Notes under the pieces: generated by a model
What the model was told of the DNA's origin: nothing
Databases searched by the model: none
Seen by the model: only the letters and a program-made list of their open reading frames with translations
Part shown: piece by piece, positions 27,822 through 36,923 of the stretch
Numbering within the stretch: position 1 is the first letter of the stretch
How the letters are laid out: each line of letters starts with the position of its first letter
Made by a program: the position numbers and the translations under genes
Origin: Mycoplana rhizolycopersici
Lineage (GTDB): Bacteria > Pseudomonadota > Alphaproteobacteria > Rhizobiales > Rhizobiaceae
DNA: 64,000 bases
Reading direction: 5' to 3'
Assembly (NCBI RefSeq): GCF_013378445.1
Contig: NZ_JABXYK010000003.1
Span: 248,001 to 312,000 of the forward strand

Positions 27822-28991
27822 TCAGGCCGGTTTGAGATAGGTCTCGACCACTTCGGTCCAGAAAGCGGCCCCGATCGGCAGCAGGTCGTCGTTGAAATTG
27901 TAACCCGGATGGTGGAGCGGACGGTCCTTTTCGGATGCGCGCGCGCCGAGGAAGAAGTAGCTGCCCGGGCGTTCCTTCAGCATATAGGCGAAGTCTTCGC
28001 TGCCCATGAAGGGGCGTGGGAGGTCCGCCACCTTCTCCGGACCGGCAAATCGAATGGCGATATCCCGCAGAAGATCCGTCTCGGCCGCGTGATTGATGGT
28101 GGCGTCGTAGCTTCTGAGGTAGGCGACCGTGGCCGTCATCTCGTAGCTTTCCGCCTGGCGCTCGGCAATCAGGCGTATGCGCCGTTCCAGCTCGTCCCGC
28201 ACGGCCGGATCGAAGGAGCGGATGCCGACGACGATCTCGGCCCGCTCCGGGATGATGTTGCTTGCCGAACCCGCATGGAAGGAACCGACGGTGACGACGG
28301 TCGGATCCAGCGGATGGATGTTGCGCGAAACGATGGTCTGCAATGCCATCACGATCGACGCGCCGGCCACGATCGGATCGGCCGTCTCCTGCGGTTCCGC
28401 GCCGTGCCCGCCGCGGCCGTTGAGCGTGATCCGCGCCTCGTCAACGGCGGCCATGATCGCGCCATCGCGAAAGGCGAACTGTCCGAAGGGCAGTCCGGGC
28501 TCGTTATGCAGCGCAAAGACCGCGTCGCACGGGAAACGATCGAACAGCCCCTCCTCGACCATGATCTTTGCGCCGCCGAAATTTTCCTCGGCCGGCTGGA
28601 AGATCAGGTGGACGGTGCCGTCGAAGTTCCGCCGCTCGGCGATGGCGCGGGCGGCGCCGAGCAGCATTGCCGTATGCCCGTCATGGCCGCAGGCATGCAT
28701 GAGGCCGGGCGTCTTGCTGGCGTAGGCGAGGCCTGTCTCCTCGAGGATGGGCAGGGCATCGATATCGGCGCGGATCCCGACGGAGCGGCGGCCCGTGCCG
28801 TTGGAAAGGGTTGCGACCAGGCCGGTTTTGGCAAGGCCGCGGCTGACCTTGTAGCCGTAGGCCTCCAGATGCCGGGCGATCACCTCGGATGTACGCACTT
28901 CCTCCAGTCCCAGTTCGGGATGGGCGTGCAGATCCTGGCGGATTGCGACCAGTTCGGGGATGGCGTTGGTAAGGCAAGCGCGGACGTTCAT
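27822..28991 (-). CDS. M20 family amidohydrolase (aminoacylase/hippurate hydrolase type)
   Basis: 389 residues. Two-domain M20D metallopeptidase fold: the metal-binding region with MHACGHDGHTAMLLGAAR and PAEENFGGAKIMVEEG, the dimerisation domain, and the C-terminal MGSEDFAYML. Such enzymes hydrolyse N-acyl amino acids, hippurate or similar amides. It sits downstream of an amino acid ABC transporter on the same strand, so it may release an imported conjugated amino acid. The ATG at 28991 directly follows the permease stop; a GTG at 29003 is possible. Confidence 0.88.
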   Translation of the reverse strand: MNVRACLTNAIPELVAIRQDLHAHPELGLEEVRTSEVIARHLEAYGYKVSRGLAKTGLVATLSNGTGRRSVGIRADIDALPILEETGLAYASKTPGLMHACGHDGHTAMLLGAARAIAERRNFDGTVHLIFQPAEENFGGAKIMVEEGLFDRFPCDAVFALHNEPGLPFGQFAFRDGAIMAAVDEARITLNGRGGHGAEPQETADPIVAGASIVMALQTIVSRNIHPLDPTVVTVGSFHAGSASNIIPERAEIVVGIRSFDPAVRDELERRIRLIAERQAESYEMTATVAYLRSYDATINHAAETDLLRDIAIRFAGPEKVADLPRPFMGSEDFAYMLKERPGSYFFLGARASEKDRPLHHPGYNFNDDLLPIGAAFWTEVVETYLKPA

Positions 28992-28992
28992 G

Positions 28993-29817
28993 TCAGGCAC
29001 CACGTGTGGGGATCTTGTTTTCGAGGGCGCGGAACGCCACGACGAGAATGGCGGTCAGGCAGAGATAGATGAGCGCCAGCAACAGCAGCGGCTCGTAGGT
29101 CAGGTAGGTCATCTGGCGGATCTTGGAGACGACGGCATAGACGTCGATCACGGTGATCGTCGCCACGAGCGGCGTTGCCTTGAGCTGCAGCACCGTCTCG
29201 CCGTTCAGCGTCGGCAGCGCCCGGTGGATGGCGCGGGGCAGCCAGATGCGGCGAAACACCGTCCAGCGGCTCATGCCATAGGCGCGGCCGGCCTCGAGCT
29301 CGCCCGCCGGAACGCCGGCAAAGGCGCCCCGCATCACCTCGCCCTCATAGGCGGCGAACGACATGGTCAGCGCGGCGACGCCATAGGGCCAGGCTTCGCG
29401 CAGATAGGGCCAGAGGAAGGACTGGCGGATCGCCGGAAACTGCGGGAAGAGCGAGCCAAGCCCGTAGTAGAGAAGCCAGAGCTGCAGCAGCAGCGGCGTA
29501 CCGCGGATGATCGTGCAGAATCCGCGGGCCAGCATCTTCAGCGGCCAAGGCCCGGTCACCTGCACCAGACCCAGCGGCACGGCGAAGAGGAAGCCGAGGA
29601 TGCAGGTGCTGAACAGCATCAGGAGCGTGACCCCGACACCCTGCGCCAGCCGCCAGCCGTATTCCGGCAACCAGTCCCAGCGCATGAACCAGGCGGCGCA
29701 GAAGACGAGTACGGCGGCGATCGCCATCAGGATGATGCGGTGCGGCTTGAGAAACCCCTTGCGGTCGGGCAGCTCGGTCAGCGCCATCGCGCCGATGGTG
29801 TTGTCATCGCTCATCAT
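28993..29817 (-). CDS. polar amino acid ABC transporter permease (HisM/ArtM type)
   Basis: 274 residues, five to six membrane helices, with the binding-protein-dependent permease loop in AAYEGEVMRGAFAGVPAGEL and EAGRAYGMSRWTVFRRIWLP (EAA-like motif). It pairs with the permease whose gene overlaps it by four bases (ATGATGA). Together they form the membrane channel of a periplasmic-binding-protein ABC importer for arginine/histidine/lysine/opine-type substrates. Confidence 0.9.
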   Translation of the reverse strand: MMSDDNTIGAMALTELPDRKGFLKPHRIILMAIAAVLVFCAAWFMRWDWLPEYGWRLAQGVGVTLLMLFSTCILGFLFAVPLGLVQVTGPWPLKMLARGFCTIIRGTPLLLQLWLLYYGLGSLFPQFPAIRQSFLWPYLREAWPYGVAALTMSFAAYEGEVMRGAFAGVPAGELEAGRAYGMSRWTVFRRIWLPRAIHRALPTLNGETVLQLKATPLVATITVIDVYAVVSKIRQMTYLTYEPLLLLALIYLCLTAILVVAFRALENKIPTRGA

Positions 29818-30545
29818 GCCGGCGCCGCCATGCCGCGCCGTGCACGCGCCTCGATCAGCCGGATGATGACGTTCGATACCAGCGTCAGCGCCAGGTAGAG
29901 CGCGCCCGCGGCACAGAAGAAGAGAAGATAGGCCTTGGTGCTGCCGGCGGCCTGCCGCGTCACCAGCGTCAGCTCGCTGAAGCCGACGACGGCGAGAAGG
30001 GCCGTGTCCTTCGTCGAGATCAGCCACAGATTGGAAAGGCCCGGAATGGCATGCGGCAGCATGGCCGGCAGGGTCACCCGCCGCATGATCTGGCCGGGCG
30101 ACATGCCGAAGGCGCGGGCAGCCTCGATCTGCCCCGCCGGAACGGCCTTGATCGCCCCGCGCAGCACCTCCGTCGAATAGGCGCCCTGGACGATGCCGAT
30201 GACGAAGATGCCGGCGGCAAGTCCGCTGATGTCGACGGGGCCGTAGCCGATCGCCGTCATCAGCTGGTTCAGGAGGTCGGTTCCCGCATAGTAGAGCAGC
30301 AGGATCAGCACGAGCTCGGGCACTGCGCGCACGAGCGTCGTATAGACCTCGAGCAGGTCCTTCAGCACGGGTCCGCCGTAGAGCTTGCCGAAGGCGCCGC
30401 CCGTGCCGAGGATCAGCCCGAGCGAATAGCCGCCGATCGCGATCTTGATCGAGTTCAGCAATCCGGCCAGCAGCACGCCACCCCAACCGGGAGGTTCGAG
30501 CGCCAGCAGGCTCCAGTTGATCAGGGAAGCGGTATCGGCAGCCAT
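29814..30545 (-). CDS. polar amino acid ABC transporter permease (HisQ/ArtQ type)
   Basis: 243 residues, five membrane helices. EAA-type loop: EVLRGAIKAVPAGQIEAARA followed by FGMSPGQIMRRVTLP. The start MAADTASLINW at 30545 gives the normal length. It lies between the periplasmic binding protein gene and the second permease, so the operon order is ATPase, binding protein, permease, permease, M20 hydrolase. Confidence 0.9.
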   Translation of the reverse strand: MAADTASLINWSLLALEPPGWGGVLLAGLLNSIKIAIGGYSLGLILGTGGAFGKLYGGPVLKDLLEVYTTLVRAVPELVLILLLYYAGTDLLNQLMTAIGYGPVDISGLAAGIFVIGIVQGAYSTEVLRGAIKAVPAGQIEAARAFGMSPGQIMRRVTLPAMLPHAIPGLSNLWLISTKDTALLAVVGFSELTLVTRQAAGSTKAYLLFFCAAGALYLALTLVSNVIIRLIEARARRGMAAPA

Positions 30546-30609
30546 GGATGCTTCTTTTCTAAGATGAGGAAGGGCCGGCGGCACCGCCGCCAGCCCGGCT
30601 CAGTCTTGA

Positions 30610-31392
30610 TCAGCCGCCGTAGATGTCGAAGTCGAAGTACTTCTTCGAAAATTCGTCATAGGTGCCGTTGGAGCGGATCGCCTTGATCGCCGCGTTGATC
30701 TTTTCCTTCAGTTCCGTCTCGCCCTGGCGCAATCCGACGCCGACGCCGGCGCCGAGAATGTCGGGATCGTCCTTCACGTTGCCCTTCAGCTCGCAGCAAT
30801 CCTTGCCCTGGTCGGAATCCAGGAAGGCACCGAGCGCGATGGCGTCTGCCTGCACCGCGTCGAGGCGGCCGGCGGCGAGGTCGTTGTTGGCCTCGTCCTG
30901 GGTCTGGTATTCCTTGATCGTCGCACCGGCCTCGCCGAAGTACTTGTTCGCATAGGCCTGGTGGACGGTTGCAACCTGGACGCCGATCGTCTTGCCGGCC
31001 AGCTTTTCAGGGGTGGCGTCGAAGTCCTCGCCCTTCGGCCCGATAATGCCGGTCGGGGTGTTGTAGTACTTGTCGGAAAAGTCGATCGTCTTCAGTCGCT
31101 CGGCGGTGATCGACATCGAGCCGATGATCATGTCGATCTTCTTGGTGGTCAGCGCCGGAATGATGCCGTCCCATGCGACCGGGGTGATGACGCAGTCGAG
31201 CTTGGCTTCGGCACAGAGCGCCTTCATGAAGTCCACTTCCCAGCCTTCCCAGTTGCCCGATGCGTCGGGAGCGGCGAACGGCGGATAGGGCTCGGCGGCG
31301 AACCCGACCTTGAGTTGCTCCGCCATCGCGCCGGAAATGCCGGCAAGGCCGATGACGGCGGCAAGTGCGATCGTCTTCAGTGCGGTCTTCAT
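30610..31392 (-). CDS. periplasmic amino acid-binding protein (HisJ/ArgT family)
   Basis: 260 residues: signal peptide MKTALKTIALAAVIGLAGIS ending near AMA, then a type II periplasmic-binding fold. The N-terminal lobe carries FAAEPYPPFAAPDASGNWEG, the hinge has DMIIGSMSITAERLKTIDFS, and the ligand-anchoring pocket GKTIGVQVATVH follows. The family binds lysine, arginine, ornithine, histidine or opines. Given the guanidino-acid enzymes divergently encoded nearby, arginine or a derivative is the best guess for ligand. Confidence 0.92.
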   Translation of the reverse strand: MKTALKTIALAAVIGLAGISGAMAEQLKVGFAAEPYPPFAAPDASGNWEGWEVDFMKALCAEAKLDCVITPVAWDGIIPALTTKKIDMIIGSMSITAERLKTIDFSDKYYNTPTGIIGPKGEDFDATPEKLAGKTIGVQVATVHQAYANKYFGEAGATIKEYQTQDEANNDLAAGRLDAVQADAIALGAFLDSDQGKDCCELKGNVKDDPDILGAGVGVGLRQGETELKEKINAAIKAIRSNGTYDEFSKKYFDFDIYGG

Positions 31393-31424
31393 GCGATTTT
31401 CCCTCTGTTGGTTATTGGTATTCT

Positions 31425-32198
31425 TCAGTGGATAGAGCTGATGAACTTCTTCAAGCGCTCCGATTTCGGGGCGCCGAATATCTCTTCCGGCGGCCCCTGT
31501 TCCTCGATCACGCCGTTGGCGAGAAAGACGATGTGATTGGCGACGTTGCGGGCGAACTTCATCTCGTGCGTGACGAGGATCATCGTCCGCTTCTCCTTCG
31601 CAAGATCGCCGATGACCGTCAGCACCTCGCCGACGAGTTCGGGGTCGAGCGCGGAGGTCGGCTCGTCGAAGAGCATGACGTGCGGCTGCACTGCGAGCGC
31701 ACGCGCTATCGCGGCGCGCTGCTGCTGGCCACCAGAGAGGAATGCCGGGAAGGCATCGCGCTTCTCGTAGAGCCCGACGCGGCGAAGCAGCGCTTCCGCC
31801 CGTTCGACGGCCTCGGCCTTCGGTACGCCAAGCACATGCACGGGAGCCTCGATCACGTTCTGCAGGATCGTCATGTGCTGCCAGAGGTTGAAGTTCTGGA
31901 ACACCATGCCAAGCCGCGATCGGATGCGCTGCACCTGCTTTCGGTCCGCCGGCATCATCCCGCCGTGCCCGTCCTTTTTCATGGCGATCGTCTCGCCATG
32001 AATCGTCACCGTGCCCGCGCTCGGCAGTTCCAGCATGTTTATGCAGCGTAGAAAGGTGGATTTGCCGGATCCGGAACCGCCGATAATGGCGATGACGTCG
32101 CCTTCATGTGCAGTAAGGGAAACCCCTTTTAGGACCTCCAGCGGCCCGAAGCGCTTGTGCAGGTTTTCGACTGCGATAGCCTCGGCACGAACCGTCAT
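31425..32198 (-). CDS. polar amino acid ABC transporter ATP-binding protein
   Basis: 257 residues, single ABC ATPase: Walker A IGGSGSGKST, Q-loop MVFQNFNLWQHMTI, signature LSGGQQQRAAIARAL, Walker B VMLFDEPTSALDPE and the H-loop VTHEM. It is the HisP/GlnQ class, with the insert MKKDGHGGMM characteristic of HisP-like proteins. ATG at 32198 is preceded by GGAG eleven bases away. It is the first gene of the minus-strand operon, divergent from the DDAH-like gene. Confidence 0.92.
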   Translation of the reverse strand: MTVRAEAIAVENLHKRFGPLEVLKGVSLTAHEGDVIAIIGGSGSGKSTFLRCINMLELPSAGTVTIHGETIAMKKDGHGGMMPADRKQVQRIRSRLGMVFQNFNLWQHMTILQNVIEAPVHVLGVPKAEAVERAEALLRRVGLYEKRDAFPAFLSGGQQQRAAIARALAVQPHVMLFDEPTSALDPELVGEVLTVIGDLAKEKRTMILVTHEMKFARNVANHIVFLANGVIEEQGPPEEIFGAPKSERLKKFISSIH

Positions 32199-32346
32199 CG
32201 GATAGGCATCTCCGACGCACGGCAGACGTATTTGTGGCTCATGCCATGTTCCCCTGTTCTTTTTGCGCAGCCTGCTTTGCGCCGATCTGCGTTTGCGCGT
32301 CCATCTTCGTGTTCGTCGCATCCTTCCATTGACACCATCGTTGCAC

Positions 32347-32426
32347 TTGTGGCGTAGTTGTTCAAGCGTATAATAACATCGCCGCCGGCTTTTTGCCCGG
32401 TCCCGCCGGAAAACTGTTTCGAAACA
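32347..32426 (+). promoter_or_regulatory. promoter and operator candidate for the guanidino-acid operon
   Basis: TTGTGG, 16 bases, then TATAAT (32369-32374) forms a good sigma-70 promoter reading toward the DDAH-like gene. Downstream, a perfect 12-bp palindrome TGTTTCGAAACA at 32415-32426 overlaps the start of the mRNA leader, twelve bases before the start codon. A repressor bound here would block transcription or initiation; the BetI-like TetR protein encoded second in the operon is the natural candidate. Confidence 0.5.
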
Positions 32427-32438
32427 AAGGAGTATGAA

Positions 32439-33317
32439 ATGTCCGCTTTCGGTTCCCAGGAGATGTCGGCGCCGCTGCTGCGTGTCATGATGCGTCGACC
32501 GGGGCCGAGTCTGGCGGCGGCGGACCCTGCAAAATGGCATTACGGGCCGACTTTCGACGGCCAGAAAGCCTTGCGCCAGTATGCCGAATTCGCGCGGCTG
32601 GTGGAGCGGTCGGGAACCGAGATTATCTGGCTGGAGGACAATGGCGACGGGCTGGCGGACGCCATGTTCACGCACGATCCCTCGCTGATGTCCGACCACG
32701 GCGCCATCCTGCTGCGCATGGGCAAGCCGTTGCGTGTGGATGAGACGGAGCTGCACGAGAAGGCCTATGCCGAACGCCAGATCCCGATCCTCGGACGGAT
32801 CGAGGCCCCGGGCACTGTGGAGGGTGGCGACTGCATCTGGCTGGACGCAAAGACGCTTGTCGTCGGCCGCGGCGTGCGCTCCAACCAGGAAGGCATCGAC
32901 CAGCTGACGCGGATGCTTGCTCCTCACGGCGTCGCCGTGCTCGCCTATGACCTGCCGCTCTGGCAGGGCGAAGAGGCCTGCCTACACCTGATGAGCGTGA
33001 TGAGCCCGCTTGCAGGCGACCTGGCGCTCGTGTTCGCCCCGCTTCTGCCGGCTGCGTTCTACCAGCAGTTGAAGAAGCGCGGCATTCGCCTGATCGAGGC
33101 GCCGGCCGACGAGTTCCATGCCAGCAACGGCCTGTCGCTGAACGTGCTGCCGACGCGGCCGAACGAGGTGATCATGGTCGCTGGCTTCCCCAAGACGAAG
33201 GCGGCGATGGAGGAGGCCGGCTGCGTGGTGGAGACCTTCGAGGCCGATGCGCTCTGCATTGCCTGCGAAGGCGGTCCGACCTGCCTGACCCGCCCGGTCC
33301 TGCGGCGCGCGGCATGA
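32439..33317 (+). CDS. DDAH/arginine deiminase-like guanidino hydrolase
   Basis: 292 residues of the amidinotransferase-fold superfamily. Catalytic-type residues occupy expected places: the FTHDPS loop (D80), EGGD at 128-131, a histidine at 183 (CLHLMSVMS), and the C-terminal nucleophile C282 in GGPTCLTRP, which is closer to arginine deiminase than to dimethylargininase in wording. Such enzymes hydrolyse a guanidino group, giving citrulline or a ureido product. ATG at 32439 follows AAAGGA. It overlaps the TetR gene by four bases. Exact substrate (arginine, methylarginine or another guanidino acid) is undetermined. Confidence 0.82.
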   Translation: MSAFGSQEMSAPLLRVMMRRPGPSLAAADPAKWHYGPTFDGQKALRQYAEFARLVERSGTEIIWLEDNGDGLADAMFTHDPSLMSDHGAILLRMGKPLRVDETELHEKAYAERQIPILGRIEAPGTVEGGDCIWLDAKTLVVGRGVRSNQEGIDQLTRMLAPHGVAVLAYDLPLWQGEEACLHLMSVMSPLAGDLALVFAPLLPAAFYQQLKKRGIRLIEAPADEFHASNGLSLNVLPTRPNEVIMVAGFPKTKAAMEEAGCVVETFEADALCIACEGGPTCLTRPVLRRAA

Positions 33318-33943
33318 GCCGGCGCACCTTCCACCGTGCGCCTGAAGGCGAGCGCCGCCATGACCTGATCGAGGCGACGCTGGACTGCATTGCCGAAAGC
33401 GGGTTGCAGGGTGCGACGGTGCGCCAGATCGCCATCAGGGCAGGGGTCACCGCGGGGCTCATCCGGCATTATTTCGCCTCCAAGGAACACATCCTGCAGG
33501 AAGCCTACCGTGTGGTGATCGCGCGGCTGACGGAAAAGGCGGAGCGGGTGACGGGCGACCCGGAGGAGCGGCTGCGCTCGTTCATCGTCATAAACCTCAC
33601 CGAGCCGGTGGCAAACAGCCGGAGTCTCTCGCTCTGGGCATCGTTCATCAGCCGCGTCAGCGTCGATCCGCAGCTCGCGGCAATTCACCGCGAGGGCTAT
33701 CTCGGGTTCCGCAACGCGCTGGAGAGCCTGCTGGCGGATTTCCTGCAGGCCAAGGGGCAAGAGGCTGATCCCGCGCGCTGCCGGGCCCTGGCGATCGCCA
33801 TCAACGGCCTGCTCGACGGCCTGTGGCTGGAAGGGTGCCTTGCCGGGGAGCTGTTCGAGGAACGCGAGCTGGTTTCCATCGCTCTGACTTCGATCGAGGC
33901 GCTGATCGGTCTGCCGATCGGGGCACCGGCGACAACGCAATAG
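33314..33943 (+). CDS. TetR-family regulator, BetI-like
   Basis: 209 residues. The N-terminal helix-turn-helix spans about 15-65 (TVRQIAIRAGVTAGLIRHYF, then ASKEHIL). The C-terminal ligand domain contains SLSLWASFISR and AINGLLDGLWLEG, as in BetI/TetR_C_6 proteins, which often respond to amines and related nitrogen compounds. Its start overlaps the stop of the DDAH-like gene and it precedes the aminotransferase by 16 bp, so it is co-expressed with the enzymes it probably regulates. Confidence 0.88.
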   Translation: MSRRTFHRAPEGERRHDLIEATLDCIAESGLQGATVRQIAIRAGVTAGLIRHYFASKEHILQEAYRVVIARLTEKAERVTGDPEERLRSFIVINLTEPVANSRSLSLWASFISRVSVDPQLAAIHREGYLGFRNALESLLADFLQAKGQEADPARCRALAIAINGLLDGLWLEGCLAGELFEERELVSIALTSIEALIGLPIGAPATTQ

Positions 33944-33959
33944 GAATGGGAGAAAGGCG

Positions 33960-35150
33960 ATGCGCTACGCATCCATCACGGAAAGGCTCGCAAGCCTCGG
34001 TTCCGAAAAGTGGGCGATCCATATCGAGGCGCGTCGCCGCAAGGAGAAGGGCGAGCCCATCATCGAGCTGACGATCGGCGAGCCCGACCTGCCGCCGGAC
34101 GATGCCCTGCTCGCCGAAGCGACACGCGCCATGCATGCCGGGCGCTACCGCTATTCCAACGGCCGCGGCGAGCCGCCGGTGGTAAGGGCGCTGGTCGAGA
34201 AATATTCGAAGCGCCGCGCGGGTATCACGAGCGACAACGTGCTCTGCTTCCCTGGAACGCAGACGGGGCTCTTCGCCGTCATGCTCGGGCTGGTGGAAAA
34301 AGGCGATGCCGTCCTGGTGGGCGACCCGCTCTATGCGACCTATGAGGGCGTCATCCGGGCCACCGGCGCCGACCAGGTCACCGTACCGCTGCGCGCGGAA
34401 AACGGCTTTCACATGCAGGCGGACGACCTTGAGCGGGCGGTCACACCGCAATGCCGCGTGCTGCTGCTCAACACCCCGCACAATCCCACCGGCGCCGTGC
34501 TGACAGCAGGCGAGATCGCCGCGATCGGCGAAGTGTGCCGCAGGCACGATCTCTGGATCGTCTGCGACGAGGTCTACGAGGAACTGGTCTTTTCAGGCTC
34601 CTTCGCCTCGCCATTCGACGATCCGGAACTGGCGGAGCGGACGATCGTCTGCTCGTCCATTTCGAAGTCGCATGCCGCCCCGGGGTTCAGAAGCGGCTGG
34701 GCGGTCGGCCCGGCAGAATTTGCCAGCCGCCTGCTTTCCGTCTCCGAGACGATGCTTTTCGGCGTGCAGCCTTTCATTGCCGACATGACGGCATACGCCC
34801 TGACCAACCCGATCGATACCTCGGCGAAGATGCGTACAGCCTACAAGCGCCGTGCCGACCGCATCGTCACAGCCCTCGGCGAGGCTCCGGGGCTGATACC
34901 GCTCCCTCCGGAAGCCGGCATGTTCATCGTTGTCGATGTCGCCGGAACGGGCATGGATGGCGAGGCGTTCGCCTGGGCGCTGCTCGACGAGGAACAGGTC
35001 GCCGTGATGCCGGGATCGTCGTTCGGCGAGGGTGCCGGCGACTTCATCCGCATCAGCCTGACCGTTCCGGACGAAAAGATCGACGAGGCTTGCCGGCGGA
35101 TTTCCGCGATGGCCGCCCGCTCGGGTTTCAGGAAGGAAAAGCGCGCATGA
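33960..35150 (+). CDS. PLP-dependent aminotransferase, AruH-like (arginine transaminase candidate)
   Basis: 396 residues, fold-type I: LTIGEPDLPPDDALLAEATR near the N-terminus, FPGTQTGLFAVMLGL, NTPHNPTGAV, the PLP aspartate in WIVCDEVYEEL, and Schiff-base lysine K236 in SSISKSHAAPGFRSGW. The stop overlaps the next start (ATGA). A transaminase directly coupled to an AruI-like ThDP decarboxylase is the arrangement of the arginine transaminase pathway, in which arginine is converted to 5-guanidino-2-oxopentanoate and then decarboxylated. The assignment to arginine rests on this context. Confidence 0.85.
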   Translation: MRYASITERLASLGSEKWAIHIEARRRKEKGEPIIELTIGEPDLPPDDALLAEATRAMHAGRYRYSNGRGEPPVVRALVEKYSKRRAGITSDNVLCFPGTQTGLFAVMLGLVEKGDAVLVGDPLYATYEGVIRATGADQVTVPLRAENGFHMQADDLERAVTPQCRVLLLNTPHNPTGAVLTAGEIAAIGEVCRRHDLWIVCDEVYEELVFSGSFASPFDDPELAERTIVCSSISKSHAAPGFRSGWAVGPAEFASRLLSVSETMLFGVQPFIADMTAYALTNPIDTSAKMRTAYKRRADRIVTALGEAPGLIPLPPEAGMFIVVDVAGTGMDGEAFAWALLDEEQVAVMPGSSFGEGAGDFIRISLTVPDEKIDEACRRISAMAARSGFRKEKRA

Positions 35151-36751
35151 CGAGGGTGAAGACTGTCGGGGAGGCGATGGTGGACCTCCTCGAGGCAAAT
35201 GGTGTCGAGGTGGTCTTCGGCATTCCCGGCGTTCACACCGTCGAGCTCTATCGCGGCCTTGCCGGCTCGAAGATCCGTCACATCACGCCGCGCCACGAGC
35301 AGGGTGCCGGCTTCATGGCGGATGGCTATGCGCGCGTCACCGGCAAGCCCGGCGTAGCACTGGTGATCACCGGGCCTGGCCTGACCAATACGATCACGGC
35401 CATGGCGCAGGCGCGCCAGGATTCCGTGCCGATGCTGGTGATTTCCGGCGTCAACCGCAGGAGCTCGCTCGGACACGGGCGCGGTCTCCTGCACGAGCTG
35501 CCGGACCAGGCGGCGATGATGAAGAGCTTTGCGCTCTATTCGCACACGCTGGTCGATCCCGCCGATCTTCCATCCGTCATCGCGCGCGCCTTTTCGATCA
35601 TGGGCTCGGCCCGCCCCGGGCCGGTGCATATCGAGATCCCGACGGACGTCATGCCGCTTCCGGCCGGCGACATTTCGCTCAAGCCGACGCGTCCGGCGCG
35701 CCCAAGCGCCGACAAGGCGACGCTCAAGGCGGCTGCATCGCTGTGCGACGGCGCAAAGCGCATCGTACTGATGTGTGGCGGCGGCGCAGCCTCCGCCGAC
35801 CGTTCGGTCACGGCGCTGGCGGAAAGGCTCGACGCGCCGGTCGTGCTGACCACCAACGCCCGCGGCATGCTCGCAAACCATCCGTTGCGTGTCCCCGCAA
35901 GTCCCAGCCTCAAGGCAACGCGTGCGCTGATTGCCGATGCCGACCTCGTCATCGGCCTTGGCACGGAGATGGGCCAGACCGACTACGACATGTATGTCGA
36001 CGGCGCGTTCCCGGCGCTGCCGTCCTTCGTGCGGGTCGATATCGATGCCCTGCAGCTCTCCCGCGAGCCCCACGCCGAACTGCCCGTGCTTTCCACTGTC
36101 GAAGCCGCAGTCGATGGCCTGCTCTCCCTGGTCGCCGCCCGCAGCAGCGGCGGTGCCGAGCGGGCGCGATTAACGCGTGACGCCGCCTGGGAGGAACAGA
36201 CGCCGAAGATCCGCACCGAGATCGGCGTCCTGGGCATGATCTACAAGGCCTTGCCGGACGCGATCGTGGTGGGTGATTCCACGCAGGCCGTCTATGCCGG
36301 CAATCTCTACCTCGACGTGGACCGCCCGCAGTCCTGGTTCAATGCGGCGACGGGCTTTGGCGCGCTCGGTTATGGTCCACCGGCAGCTATCGGGGCTGCG
36401 ATCGGCGCCCCCGGCCGCCCGGTCGTCTGTCTCACCGGCGATGGCGGCTTCCAGTTTTCTCTCGCCGAGGTCGGATCGGCCGTGGATGCGGGCGCGAAGG
36501 TGATCTTCCTCGTCTGGAACAATGACGGCTACCAGGAGATCGAGAACTACATGGTCGAATCGGGGATCGAGCCCGAGGGCGTGAAGCCATCGGCGCCGGA
36601 TTTTCTCGATATTGCGAAGGCCTACGGTGTCCCGGGCACACGCCTTGCCGATGTTGCCGATCTCGGTGCGGCGCTGAAGGCGGCCGGCGCCCGCAACGGT
36701 CCTAGCCTGATCGAGATCCATCAGACACGGACGAAGGGAGCTACCGCCTGA
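35147..36751 (+). CDS. ThDP-dependent decarboxylase, AruI-like (5-guanidino-2-oxopentanoate decarboxylase candidate)
   Basis: 534 residues of the acetolactate-synthase/benzoylformate-decarboxylase family: N-terminal PYR domain with catalytic glutamate E51 in RHEQGAGFMADGYAR, the central domain, and C-terminal PP domain with the ThDP-Mg motif GDGGFQFSLAEVGSA ending VWNNDGY. The N-terminal stretch GIPGVHTVELYRGLAG is the AruI-type wording I know from 5-guanidino-2-oxopentanoate decarboxylases. It would convert the 2-oxo product of the preceding aminotransferase to 4-guanidinobutanal. No dehydrogenase or guanidinobutyrase for later steps is visible here. Confidence 0.84.
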   Translation: MTRVKTVGEAMVDLLEANGVEVVFGIPGVHTVELYRGLAGSKIRHITPRHEQGAGFMADGYARVTGKPGVALVITGPGLTNTITAMAQARQDSVPMLVISGVNRRSSLGHGRGLLHELPDQAAMMKSFALYSHTLVDPADLPSVIARAFSIMGSARPGPVHIEIPTDVMPLPAGDISLKPTRPARPSADKATLKAAASLCDGAKRIVLMCGGGAASADRSVTALAERLDAPVVLTTNARGMLANHPLRVPASPSLKATRALIADADLVIGLGTEMGQTDYDMYVDGAFPALPSFVRVDIDALQLSREPHAELPVLSTVEAAVDGLLSLVAARSSGGAERARLTRDAAWEEQTPKIRTEIGVLGMIYKALPDAIVVGDSTQAVYAGNLYLDVDRPQSWFNAATGFGALGYGPPAAIGAAIGAPGRPVVCLTGDGGFQFSLAEVGSAVDAGAKVIFLVWNNDGYQEIENYMVESGIEPEGVKPSAPDFLDIAKAYGVPGTRLADVADLGAALKAAGARNGPSLIEIHQTRTKGATA

Positions 36752-36923
36752 GGAATGAGCACAGGACTGGGCTGGGGATTGCGTGAAAGACATGCGTAAA
36801 ATGAGGGGCAGGTTGCGGCGGGCGCTAGCCTGAAAGATCGAAACCCGCATTGGCGCTGCAAGTGCGCTCAAGGGCGGTTGTCGCCCCGCCCGGCCGCGCT
36901 ATAGTCAGCCGGGAGCCGCTCCA

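Noticed and set aside
28993-30486. Reading the two ABC permeases as one 497-residue protein
   Set aside because: The upstream part is the wrong frame of the HisQ-type permease; both permeases have their own starts, with an ATGATGA overlap.
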